Shown: positions 38,043 to 46,312 of the stretch, one piece after another
Position numbering within the stretch: the stretch's first letter is position 1
Layout: every line of letters begins with the position of its first letter
Origin: Roseiarcus sp963749715
GTDB taxonomy: Bacteria > Pseudomonadota > Alphaproteobacteria > Rhizobiales > Beijerinckiaceae
NCBI GenBank assembly: GCA_963749715.1
Contig: CAVVNR010000002.1
Coordinates: 124,001 to 188,000, forward strand
DNA length: 64,000 nt
Direction of reading: 5' to 3'
Translations under genes and position numbers: made by a program
Notes under the pieces: model-generated
Seen by the model: the letters and a program-made list of their open reading frames with translations, nothing else
Databases searched by the model: none
Told to the model about the DNA's origin: nothing

Positions 38043-39524
38043 CTATTTTTCATTTAACTCATCCCCTTTTAAGAACTTCTCGTACGCCGCCATGGCCTCG
38101 TCACCGAAGGCGCCTTTGCTGAGATGCGACGTGATCGATGGATCCGCCGCTCCGACGTTGATACCGACAAGCTTGGCCCCGTGATTATAGTGCCAAGCAA
38201 GATATTTCTCCCAACTTGGCGCGTTTGGATTCGCGAACGCCGCATTGTTCGCCTCGACGCCTCCCCAAGCCGGATTGCCGTGCTTAGCCAGCTCCTTATA
38301 GAGAGGCTGAAATCCATTTGCCAGCGTGCCTAGTGGATAAGTCGTCCATCCGGGTCGGGCGTAAGGATTGAAAACAATTCCTATCGGAGCGTTGTTGTCG
38401 GTATCCTGTGCCGAGGAGGTTGCGACATGCGTGTAAAGCTTGGAGCAAGGTATCCCGGCGTCAACGAATTGCTTGTCCCAAAACTCGATGAACTTCTGGT
38501 TCACCTCCGCGAGCGACCGATTGATATCCGCGGGTGGATCGGCCTTGCTGTAACCGGCGTTGGTCAGCGAACAATAGCCCAGTCTGCTATATGGCGCTTT
38601 ATCTTCGTTCATTAACGCCGCCGCCTGCCTGATCATCCTGACTCCGTCCATTTGCACCGGATCGCCGTGGCTTGGGAGCTGTGGCAGCAGTTTAGAGACA
38701 ATGGAATAATCATCGAAGCCAGCTTCGGCGCCGATAGTGATTCCAGCAAACAAATATTCCTGATTATTTTGCTTCAACGCGTCTATTTCTCTGGTGAGCG
38801 CCGGACCAACAATCTTGGAAACGACGCGGCTTATTTCGGTCAGAATCTTTGGGCTATTGTAGCACATATGCGGCGTCTGAGACGGCTTCCCTTCGGGTGT
38901 CAAGTATCTGCGCTTGTTGGGCGTCCCGTCCCAGTCATACCACTCCACGTTCATTTTATTGGCTGGGTTATATCCCGGTTTGCCGGGGTCGTACCAATTC
39001 CAAAGATCGGGCCGCTTGTCCCATCCAATATGGTCGTCGACGTTGAAATGAACGGCGACATTCGTTTGTCTTGCGATGTCGAAACGCAGTCTTATCTCGC
39101 GGACAATGCTTGCGTCGTCGACGAAGATTGGAATCGCCCCGCCAACGGCGAGCTGCCTGGTTTTGCCGTCCCCAGTTGTTCCGAGTCTCGCGGCAAGGTC
39201 TCTTATGCCAGAAGGGTCAGGGTTTCCTGCGGGCAGTGGCGGCCAAAAATTCAGATACTCAATGTCGTCGGCGTCATTCACGCCGCACATCGCGTCTCGC
39301 GGGACCGCATTTGAAGTGGGCGAGAGCTCAGCCGAAGGAGGCGTTGTGGGCGAAGGCTCGGCCGAAGCAGGGGTCGTGGGCGAAGGCCCGGTTGGCGCGG
39401 ATGCTTGCTGAGGGATAAAACCAATGACTGCGAGCAGCATGGCGAGGGCGACAAAACCAAGGGTTGCAAGCAGGACGGCGGAAATTATTAGCCTTCCTCT
39501 TTTTTTCTGGGGCTGCGCGGTCAT
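38043..39524 (-). CDS. Membrane-anchored periplasmic protein of unknown family, possible glycosidase
   Basis: 493 aa. A short basic N-terminus and a membrane helix (LIISAVLLATLGFVALAMLL) are followed by a Pro/Ser/Thr linker with the repeat SAEPSPTTPPSAELSPT. A large periplasmic domain comes next, containing VAVHFNVDDHIGWDKRPDLW, FAGITIGAEAGFDD (Glu pair), PYSRLGYCSL, CSKLYTHVATSSAQDTD and KLVGINVGAADPSI. The GITIGAEAGFDD and WGGVEANNAAF segments look like the strand ends of a retaining-glycosidase barrel, but I do not recognise the family. Start at 39524 follows AGGGAAGG; an earlier TTG is less likely. It follows the four GT2 genes in the same direction. Confidence 0.6.
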   Translation of the reverse strand: MTAQPQKKRGRLIISAVLLATLGFVALAMLLAVIGFIPQQASAPTGPSPTTPASAEPSPTTPPSAELSPTSNAVPRDAMCGVNDADDIEYLNFWPPLPAGNPDPSGIRDLAARLGTTGDGKTRQLAVGGAIPIFVDDASIVREIRLRFDIARQTNVAVHFNVDDHIGWDKRPDLWNWYDPGKPGYNPANKMNVEWYDWDGTPNKRRYLTPEGKPSQTPHMCYNSPKILTEISRVVSKIVGPALTREIDALKQNNQEYLFAGITIGAEAGFDDYSIVSKLLPQLPSHGDPVQMDGVRMIRQAAALMNEDKAPYSRLGYCSLTNAGYSKADPPADINRSLAEVNQKFIEFWDKQFVDAGIPCSKLYTHVATSSAQDTDNNAPIGIVFNPYARPGWTTYPLGTLANGFQPLYKELAKHGNPAWGGVEANNAAFANPNAPSWEKYLAWHYNHGAKLVGINVGAADPSITSHLSKGAFGDEAMAAYEKFLKGDELNEK

Positions 39525-39651
39525 TTCGCCTTCCCTCAAAGAACTGGCCGCTCTGCAGCGAAACGCTGAGCACCCTCGCTCAAGAAGCTTTCACGCGGCC
39601 ATGCTCAAGCCGTTTCGGAGGCCGCCCATGCGGGCCGTTCGGGCGGAGAGG

Positions 39652-40578
39652 TCAGTATCGGCGCCCCATTTGCGCGGTCAAACCGTCCCAAAGACCGCGC
39701 AGGGTGGCGATTAACTGCGGCCGGTGGCTGACCGGCCGCAGCGCGAATCCGATCGGAGATAACAAGGAAACAACGAGAGCCCGAAGAACCCCGCGTGGCT
39801 TGCGTGGCTGGCATTGATACAGCCAAAAATACAGATAATTACGAGTTGCGTAGTAAACGCGTATTGGCGCCGCCTCGCGGAACGCAACATTCCAGCGCCC
39901 TATACTCAAAGTCTTGCTTACAAGTATCCCGGGACTACGGCCGACATCCTGATGGGTTGTGGCGCCGTAAATCACGTAACTTGTTAGCCCGAGTTGCCGC
40001 GCCCTGTAGCCGTATTCAACCTCGGCCACGTCAAGGACGTAGTCCTCCGAGGGCAGGCCGATCCTCGCGACCGCCGGCATTCGGAAGAGCGATCCGGTCC
40101 AGGTAAAGTAGTCGCATTCGGTATGCTCTGCGTCAGGTTCGATCGGCGGGTGTCTGACGGAGGAGCCGGCGAACACCACCGGCGCGTGTCTGACCTCGCC
40201 CTCGGCATTCACGAGTCGGCACGCCAGAAAACAGACCCGCTCTTGTTCTGAAGGGGACAAGCGCTCGAAGAAGGCGAGCAAATTCTTGAGCGCGTCGGGC
40301 TCAGGAACACTGTCGGCGTCGAACACCCAGGTCCAATCGAACTTGTGCTGCAAGGCGTGGGCGAAACCGATTCGAATGGCCCCGCTCGTTCCCAGATTTT
40401 CCGAATTGCGAACGATCGTGACGCCATCCGGGAACGTTCTGTCAAATGTTCCGTCGGTCGAAGCGTTGTCAACAATCAGGATCGCGTCAGGCGGCCGGGT
40501 TTGGCCCAAAAGGCCAGCCATAGCCTGTTCAATCAACCCAGCGTCGTTCATCGTGTGGATATGGGCGAGAACGCGCAT
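39652..40578 (-). CDS. GT2 family glycosyltransferase, tandem paralogue 1
   Basis: 308 aa. The GT-A nucleotide-binding segment MRVLAHIHTMNDAGLIEQAM is followed by DAILIVDNASTDGTFDRTFP, NLGTSGAIRIGFAHALQ and the Asp-x-Asp motif WVFDADSVPEPDALKNLL. The acceptor side has TWTGSLFRMPAVARIGLPS and EDYVLDVAEVEYGYRARQLG. The C-terminal third is amphipathic with YYATRNYLYFWLYQ and ends LRGLWDGLTAQMGRRY, as in its three neighbours. Rhamnosyl- or galactofuranosyl-transferase-like; donor unknown. The next upstream gene ends 5 nt before its start. Confidence 0.88.
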   Translation of the reverse strand: MRVLAHIHTMNDAGLIEQAMAGLLGQTRPPDAILIVDNASTDGTFDRTFPDGVTIVRNSENLGTSGAIRIGFAHALQHKFDWTWVFDADSVPEPDALKNLLAFFERLSPSEQERVCFLACRLVNAEGEVRHAPVVFAGSSVRHPPIEPDAEHTECDYFTWTGSLFRMPAVARIGLPSEDYVLDVAEVEYGYRARQLGLTSYVIYGATTHQDVGRSPGILVSKTLSIGRWNVAFREAAPIRVYYATRNYLYFWLYQCQPRKPRGVLRALVVSLLSPIGFALRPVSHRPQLIATLRGLWDGLTAQMGRRY

Positions 40579-40583
40579 TGATT

Positions 40584-41507
40584 CTAATATCTCGCTGCCA
40601 TATTGCCGGTCAATCCGTCCCAGAGGCCGCGCAAACAGGCGATCAGATGTCGGCGGTGGCTGACCGGCCGGAGGGCAAACGATCTCGGGTAGAAGATGGT
40701 ATGGATGATGGTGCGGAAAACCATGCGCGGTTGGAGCGGCCGGAATTGATACAGCCAAAAGTAAATCGTATTGCGGACATAGTAATAGCATCGTATTGGT
40801 GACAGTTCGAGGAGTCTCAGCGAAAATGGTCCGAAGCGTAAGGTCCGGATGATGAATCCTGGAGGTCGACCCACGTCCTGACTGGTTACGCTATTCTGGA
40901 CCATATAACCGGTGAAACCGAGCTGTCGCGAGCGGTAGCCGTATTCTAATTCTGCTACGTCTAGAACGTAGTCCTCCGACGGCAGGCCAATTTTCGCCAC
41001 CGCCTTCGTCCGGAACAGCGAGCCGGTCCAGATGTAGCAGTCGCATGGGGCAGCGGCTGCGTCGTCGTCCAACGCCATGGAATTGATCGTTGAGTCGGAG
41101 AACGTCATCGGCAGGTGCCTCACCTCCCCCTCGGCATTGATGAGCCGGCAGGCCAGGAAACAAACACGTTCTTGCTCGGAGGACGGCAGATTCTCAAAAA
41201 AGGCGAGCAGGTTTTCGAGCGCGTCAGGCTCGGGAACGCTGTCGGCGTCGAACAACCAGGCCCAGTCGTACCCATGCTCTTGGGCATGGGCGAGGCCCAC
41301 GACAATCGCCCCGCTCGTGCCGAGATTTCGGGAGTTGCGGACGACGGTGACATTCGCAGGGAAGGGCCTATCCAGGGTCCGATCCGTCGAACCGTTGTCG
41401 ACGACGATGACGCCATCGGCTGGACGCGTTTGACGCCGAAGCCCCTCGAGCGCTTGCTCGATCACCGCCTCATCGTTGAGGGTGTGGACATGGGCCAGAA
41501 CGCGCAT
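40584..41507 (-). CDS. GT2 family glycosyltransferase, tandem paralogue 2
   Basis: 307 aa, closely similar in layout to the neighbours: MRVLAHVHTLNDEAVIEQAL, VIVVDNGSTDRTLDRPFP, NLGTSGAIVVGLAHAQE, WLFDADSVPEPDALENLL, IWTGSLFRTKAVAKIGLPS, EDYVLDVAELEYGYRSRQLG, YYYVRNTIYFWLYQ and the ending LRGLWDGLTGNMAARY. Most like paralogue 1. Five nt separate its stop from the start of paralogue 1, and 9 nt separate it from paralogue 3. Confidence 0.88.
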   Translation of the reverse strand: MRVLAHVHTLNDEAVIEQALEGLRRQTRPADGVIVVDNGSTDRTLDRPFPANVTVVRNSRNLGTSGAIVVGLAHAQEHGYDWAWLFDADSVPEPDALENLLAFFENLPSSEQERVCFLACRLINAEGEVRHLPMTFSDSTINSMALDDDAAAAPCDCYIWTGSLFRTKAVAKIGLPSEDYVLDVAELEYGYRSRQLGFTGYMVQNSVTSQDVGRPPGFIIRTLRFGPFSLRLLELSPIRCYYYVRNTIYFWLYQFRPLQPRMVFRTIIHTIFYPRSFALRPVSHRRHLIACLRGLWDGLTGNMAARY

Positions 41508-41516
41508 CGGTCCCGA

Positions 41517-42440
41517 CTAGTAGCGCGCGGCGATGTTACCGGCCAATCCGTCCCGGATGCCGCGGATGCAGGCAATAAGTTGTGGCCGATGACTTAAAGG
41601 TCGGAGGACAAGACCAAAAGTATAGATGAATACTTTCAGAAAGACCCGAAAGATCGGTTTTAGGTGGAGGGGCTTAGACTGATACAGCCAGAAATAGATC
41701 TGGTTGCGCACGGCATAATAGGAACGCCACGGAGAAGTCTCAACAAGCGTGAAGTTGATCGGACCGAGCCGGTAGCGTCGCGGTACGATCCCAGGGCCAC
41801 GTCCCACGTCGTGGCGAACCACACTATTGTGAACGATGTAACTCGTGAAGCCGAGTTGCCGAGCGCGGTAGCCATACTCGATCTCGCCCATGTCGGCCAC
41901 ATAATCCGCTGTCGGCAGACCAATTCGCGCAACGGCCGCCATACGGAAGAGCGAGCCTGACCACAGCATGCAGTCGCATTGGGTGCAATCCTGACCGTTC
42001 GCCAGCGGTATATGCTTCAACTCGGCGCCCTCGATACTTATGGGTCGCTGTTTGATTCCGCCTGCTTCGTTCATGGGCCAACTGGCGAGAAAACAGAGTC
42101 CCTCCTGCTGCGTGGTCTTCAAATGATCGAAGAAGGCGAGCAGCCCTTCAAGCGCGTCGGGCTCGGGGACGCTGTCGGCATCAAGGACCCAGGTCCAGTC
42201 GAAGCCATTTTCGAAGGCGAAGGCAAAACCGATCCGAACCGCGCCGCTCGGACCCAAATTCTTTGAATTGCGAATGATTATAACAGTATTTGGGAAATCT
42301 TGGTGCAACGTCCCATCGGTCGAGGCGTTGTCGACAATGACGATCGCGTCGGACGGTCGGGTTTGGCGCCGTAGGCCCTCGAGCGCCTGTTGGATCACAG
42401 CAGCATCGTTAAAGGTAATAATGACTGTCAGAACGCGCAT
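41517..42440 (-). CDS. GT2 family glycosyltransferase, tandem paralogue 3
   Basis: 307 aa: MRVLTVIITFNDAAVIQQAL, IVIVDNASTDGTLHQDFP, NLGPSGAVRIGFAFAFE, WVLDADSVPEPDALEGLL, CMLWSGSLFRMAAVARIGLP, DMGEIEYGYRARQLGFTSYI, YYAVRNQIYFWLYQ, ending IRGIRDGLAGNIAARY. The insert after the Asp-x-Asp region holds CTQCDC, a Cys cluster shared in reduced form by the others. Acceptor specificity probably differs from paralogues 1 and 2. Confidence 0.88.
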   Translation of the reverse strand: MRVLTVIITFNDAAVIQQALEGLRRQTRPSDAIVIVDNASTDGTLHQDFPNTVIIIRNSKNLGPSGAVRIGFAFAFENGFDWTWVLDADSVPEPDALEGLLAFFDHLKTTQQEGLCFLASWPMNEAGGIKQRPISIEGAELKHIPLANGQDCTQCDCMLWSGSLFRMAAVARIGLPTADYVADMGEIEYGYRARQLGFTSYIVHNSVVRHDVGRGPGIVPRRYRLGPINFTLVETSPWRSYYAVRNQIYFWLYQSKPLHLKPIFRVFLKVFIYTFGLVLRPLSHRPQLIACIRGIRDGLAGNIAARY

Positions 42441-42448
42441 TGGGGGTC

Positions 42449-43411
42449 CTAATAACGCGCAGCAATGTTACCGGTCAATCCGTGCCAAACGCCACGCAGG
42501 CACGCACGAACCTGGGCTCCGTGGCCGAGGGGCCGCAGCGCAAAATTCAGTGTAAACAGAGCGGTTTGCCAAGCGATCCCGCTTGGCATGCTCCTTCCGC
42601 GTGCCGAAAGCACGCGAAACAACTCGCGGAACTTTGCGAGAGGTCCATCTTTCAGGTCGTATATCGTGAAATACAGCGTATTACGGCAAATATAGTAGCA
42701 GCGAAGCGGCGCGGCCTCGAAGAATTTCAGAGTGATTGGTCCACCCTGTACGCGCTTCGGGACCGGCTCTCCACGGATGTTTTGCCGAATGACGGCGTCC
42801 TGGTGGACGAAACCTTTGTAACCCGATTTCATCACGCGGTACCCATATTCGAGTTCGCCGCGATCCAAGAAGTAATCGGGGTTGGGCAGTCCGATCCGAC
42901 TGATAGCCGCCAAGCGGTACAAGCATCCCGACCAGATCGAGACGTGGCACTGGTAGCAGTGTTGATCCGGCGCGGGAGCGACAACGACGCGTCCATCGGG
43001 CGTGAATAGGCGGCCGTGGCGCGGATAATTCTCCGGTTGGTCCAGCGGCAGACAGGCGAGAAAAGCCGTCTCCTCCTGTCGACTGCTTGGCCAACTGGCG
43101 TACTCATCGAGCAGCGTCGCCAGCGCCTCAGGGTCGGCGACAGCGTCGGCGTCCAAGATCCAGATCCAATCGAAACCATGTTCGAATGCGTAGGCAACGC
43201 CCTTTCCAATGGAGCCGCTGACGCCGACGTTCTTTGGATTGCGAATGACGGTAACCCACTGGGGAAACGCCCTGTCCAAGGTTCCATCAGTTGAACCGTT
43301 GTCCACGATGATAAGGGCGTCGGGCCGCCGGGTTTGCCGTTCAATCCCGGCGACGGCCCGCTCGATGACGGCCGCCTCGTTAAAAGTATGGATGTGAGCC
43401 AAAACGCGCAT
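42449..43411 (-). CDS. GT2 family glycosyltransferase, tandem paralogue 4
   Basis: 320 aa, the most divergent of the four: MRVLAHIHTFNEAAVIERAV, LIIVDNGSTDGTLDRAFP, NVGVSGSIGKGVAYAFE, WILDADAVADPEALATLL, HVSIWSGCLYRLAAISRIGL, FLDRGELEYGYRVMKSGYKG, YYICRNTLYFTIYD, ending LRGVWHGLTGNIAARY. Start at 43411 is preferred over an upstream in-frame ATG at 43453 because it aligns with the start of the paralogues. First glycosyltransferase after the BY-kinase gene. Confidence 0.88.
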   Translation of the reverse strand: MRVLAHIHTFNEAAVIERAVAGIERQTRRPDALIIVDNGSTDGTLDRAFPQWVTVIRNPKNVGVSGSIGKGVAYAFEHGFDWIWILDADAVADPEALATLLDEYASWPSSRQEETAFLACLPLDQPENYPRHGRLFTPDGRVVVAPAPDQHCYQCHVSIWSGCLYRLAAISRIGLPNPDYFLDRGELEYGYRVMKSGYKGFVHQDAVIRQNIRGEPVPKRVQGGPITLKFFEAAPLRCYYICRNTLYFTIYDLKDGPLAKFRELFRVLSARGRSMPSGIAWQTALFTLNFALRPLGHGAQVRACLRGVWHGLTGNIAARY

Positions 43412-43477
43412 GGTCGCTGTCGTCGAATATCTGAAGCGCTCTTCGAAGATCATAACCGAGCAGCGTTTCGACGGCGT

Positions 43478-44221
43478 TCAGGAGCGCGAGCGGCGGTAAT
43501 AGCCGCGATAAGGCTGGTTCGACTCGCCGTGGAGTTTCGGCTCGAAACGGTTGAGGACGACGCCTATGTTTGGCGTGCCGATCGCATCAAGCTGTTCCTT
43601 GGCCCGCCGCACCTGGTTGCGGTTGGCGCTCCCAGCCCCGACGACCAGAAGCACCGCATCCACGATGCTTGCGAACAGCAGCGCGTCATTGGCCGCCAAA
43701 ACAGGGGGCGAGTCCAAGACGACGATGCCGAATTCCTGCGACATTGATCTGAATGTTGAGCGCGCCTTGCCCCAATCCACCGCCGCCAGGGATATCGAGG
43801 ATTTCCGCCCACCGGCGATGAAGCTGACGACGCCGGGCGGTGGCGAGCCCGCCAAGGGTACGGGACGGATAACTTCCGCCGCGTCGGCTTTGCCGAGAAG
43901 GATTTCGACAAGCCCTACTGTGTCGGCGCTCCCGACGGCCGCACTCAAAGACAATCGTCGCAGATCGCCATCAATCAGGAGGGCCGTCTGACCCGCGAGC
44001 GCTGCCGTGATCGCCAGGCACGAAGATACAGTCGTCTTCCCTTCGCCAGGTTCCGCGCTCGTTACGAGTATCGAGTTGCCGGACGCGCGCGGGCGAGCGA
44101 GTCGCAAGGCGCCGAAGAGCGCGTCATACGCGTCCGCAAGCTCCGGGTTCTCCGACATGATTTTCGCGAGCCCATTCACCCACGTCGCGTTCGTCGGCTT
44201 ACCGACCAACCCAATTGACAC
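43478..44221 (-). CDS. CpsD/CapB-type tyrosine-protein kinase (BY-kinase)
   Basis: 247 aa. Walker A is TSAEPGEGKTTVSSCLA, Walker A' ALLIDGDLRRLSLS and Walker B GIVVLDSPPVLAANDALL, the set that defines bacterial tyrosine kinases controlling polysaccharide chain length. The C-terminus YRGYYRRSRS has only three tyrosines, a very short autophosphorylation tail. The kinase is separate from the Wzz-like gene, not fused as in Wzc. It lies 171 nt downstream of that gene in the same direction. Confidence 0.85.
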   Translation of the reverse strand: MSIGLVGKPTNATWVNGLAKIMSENPELADAYDALFGALRLARPRASGNSILVTSAEPGEGKTTVSSCLAITAALAGQTALLIDGDLRRLSLSAAVGSADTVGLVEILLGKADAAEVIRPVPLAGSPPPGVVSFIAGGRKSSISLAAVDWGKARSTFRSMSQEFGIVVLDSPPVLAANDALLFASIVDAVLLVVGAGSANRNQVRRAKEQLDAIGTPNIGVVLNRFEPKLHGESNQPYRGYYRRSRS

Positions 44222-44392
44222 ACGTTTTTCCTGCGTAGCCCGCGCGCAGTTATTGTCGCGCGACGCTTCAAAGTCCAGCTCAATCCGACGTCTGGGCAGT
44301 AGTATGTCGCCAGAGCGATAGTCGGCGCTGTCTCGGCGCCGCTGTCGCAGCCGACCGCGACGGCCGCATTTGGCCGTCCGTCTGGTGTCGCC

Positions 44393-45655
44393 TCATGTCC
44401 TCGCGGTCGGGATATTCGCGAGGCGAGGGATGGTCGCAACGACCTTTAGGCCCACAAAATCCTCGATATCGTCGATGCCGCGAACCGTTCGGTCAATGTA
44501 CTTTAGGAAAAAGGCCAGAGCCACGCTGACCAGCAAACCTGAGAGAAGGGCCGCCCCCACGATTACGACGCGGCGCGGCTTGGTTGGCACCTCCGACACG
44601 AACGCCAGCGAGATTAGCCGTGCCTCCGGCTTCGGGTCGGACCTGATTTCCGCGTCCCTCAATTCCTTCGCAACGGTCGCATAAGCCGTGTTTGCCACAT
44701 CGACATCGGACTGCCGGAGCTGAAGCTCGCGCTCAATCGTAGGCAGGGGAACCAGTTCTGCTCGCGCTTCATCAATGCTCTGGGCAAGGCGCGCGCGCCT
44801 CTTTGCGTAGGTGGCGTTTTCGAGCGTACCCGCCGCCATGTCCTCATCCAATTTCGCGAGTTCGACCGACAAATCCGAAATCACCTTGAGCTTCGCGTCA
44901 TATTCGGACTGATACAGGAACACTTGGTGCGATACCTTGTAGTCTCGCAAACCTTCGCGGGCAGCCACCAGCCGTTGCCGACTCTCCTCCAGGTCCGACT
45001 TCAACTGATCCGCCGCGTCTTTCGCTTCAGCCGACCGCATTTGTTCCAAGAATTGGATAAACAGCTTTGCGGTGGTGTTCGCGACAGCGGCAGCCGTCTC
45101 GGGGCTATCGCCGCTATACTTGATCTCGAAAACATAGGTGTCCTCATATGACTTCAACGCAAGGCCTTTAGTGACGTCTTCGACCGCTTTTGTGAACGGG
45201 TCGTCCGCCACCACTCTACCGTACTTAAAAATCGAGATCGCGTCCCTGAGGTACGCTTGCACTTCGTCGAAATAAACTTTGGCGGAGGCAGAGATTCGCT
45301 CAAACGGAGTGTCGCGGGGCTCGATCTTCGTCACCTTCTGATCCAGCTTTAGTTCACGAACGACTTGGCTAACCAAGGCTGGACTCTGGATGATTTGGAT
45401 ATATGTCTTGGAGGCCGACTCAATAACCGGCGTTTGGGCGACAGGAAACCCCAAGATTTCCCTGTTCGGGATCTGCGTATCGATCCTGATCGGATCGTTG
45501 GGCCGCACCATTACGATAGCCGAGGCATCGTATTTTTCGGGTATCAGTTCGCTAACGAAGGAGATTCCATATCCGGCGAGCGCGGTTAATATCGTCAGCG
45601 CAAGAATCATGAAGACGCGGCGGCGCAACACGTCCAAGACGGCGATCGCTTCCAT
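44393..45655 (-). CDS. Wzz/GumC-type polysaccharide chain-length determinant
   Basis: 420 aa polysaccharide co-polymerase. First membrane helix VFMILALTILTALAGYGIS, then the Wzz signature YDASAIVMVRPNDPIRID. A long periplasmic coiled-coil region follows (AKDAADQLKSDLEESRQRLV, LSVELAKLDEDMAAGTLENA, ELQLRQSDVDVANTAYATVA), then the second helix VVIVGAALLSGLLVSVALAF and a short cytoplasmic tail. It sits at the head of the glycosyltransferase operon and should set polymer length together with the downstream BY-kinase. Confidence 0.87.
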   Translation of the reverse strand: MEAIAVLDVLRRRVFMILALTILTALAGYGISFVSELIPEKYDASAIVMVRPNDPIRIDTQIPNREILGFPVAQTPVIESASKTYIQIIQSPALVSQVVRELKLDQKVTKIEPRDTPFERISASAKVYFDEVQAYLRDAISIFKYGRVVADDPFTKAVEDVTKGLALKSYEDTYVFEIKYSGDSPETAAAVANTTAKLFIQFLEQMRSAEAKDAADQLKSDLEESRQRLVAAREGLRDYKVSHQVFLYQSEYDAKLKVISDLSVELAKLDEDMAAGTLENATYAKRRARLAQSIDEARAELVPLPTIERELQLRQSDVDVANTAYATVAKELRDAEIRSDPKPEARLISLAFVSEVPTKPRRVVIVGAALLSGLLVSVALAFFLKYIDRTVRGIDDIEDFVGLKVVATIPRLANIPTART

Positions 45656-46013
45656 TTGCGTCTTAGACTTTCCCGTTACGGCGAGGTTCGGCCTCTAAAT
45701 CGAATTAAATCTATCGTTGGCGTGGCAAAATGGCGATTCTGGGGCGTCTTCGCCGCGGAGATCGCGGTCCGCGCCTCGCCCGTTGTTACTCAAACCGCGT
45801 TACTCAGGCCGCTCTTCTCCATCGATTGGCGGTCGTGAGGGAAAAATCAACTCGCGCTGAACGCAAATCGCGCCAATTTCTCTTTCAAAACAAGAGCGAA
45901 TGCTTCGCCAACGGGCTTTGCCCGTCAGAGAAGATTTGCACGAATATTTGCACTTGGAATTCGGCGGGTAATGCGGCCGCAGATCGTCGCCCAGATGCCC
46001 GCCGCGTTCGGCG
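45656..46013. other. Leader region of the polysaccharide operon, no gene seen
   Basis: About 360 bp upstream of the chain-length gene, the likely site of the operon promoter. It holds a small perfect hairpin ACGGGC-TTT-GCCCGT at 45911-45925 and two direct copies of ATTTGCAC 12 bp apart at 45934-45941 and 45946-45953, which could be regulator sites. No coding frame is supported. Confidence 0.5.
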
Positions 46014-46312
46014 TCACATCTGGGCGCCCGCATACCGCCCGCCCTTTGCCGAGGTGACGATGATCGGCCTACGACAGCTAACAGCCGCGTCTTTCGCCCA
46101 AATGAATTGCAGGTCGTCGGTCAGCGGGGTGTTGCCGGAAAGCTGCTTGTAGCGGGCGGTCTGATCGGACTCTAACTCTTGATCGAGGTTCTCGCCGGTA
46201 GCCTTGCCCTCGACATAGCCAAGGATCATGCCGGCCTTCATCGCCTTGAAGTCCGGGTGGCCCTCGCCGCGAAGCTTTTTCGCCTCGTATATCGCCTCGT
46301 CTGCGACGCCGG
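46014..46312 (-). pseudogene. Restriction-modification (type ISP/IIG-like) N-terminal fragment
   Basis: The minus strand reads ADEAIYEAKKLRGEGHPDF, ILGYVEGKATGENLDQELE, SDQTARYKQLSGNTPLTDD and LQFIWAKDAAV. This matches the N-terminal nuclease-like region of large fused restriction-methylases, in which the GYVE-x-K motif is part of a PD-(D/E)XK site. Then the sequence changes character and stops at 46014. The methyltransferase and target-recognition parts are absent, and the upstream end runs into the xseA stop. It is a remnant of a larger gene lost by deletion. Confidence 0.6.

Noticed and set aside
37753..38184. 143-codon plus-strand frame between two polysaccharide genes
   Set aside because: No ribosome site, no family resemblance, and its 3' part lies over the 3' end of the minus-strand gene at 38043.
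39652..43411. Possible assembly duplication of the GT2 genes
   Set aside because: The four copies differ throughout in sequence and length, so they are diverged paralogues and not repeated contig sequence.
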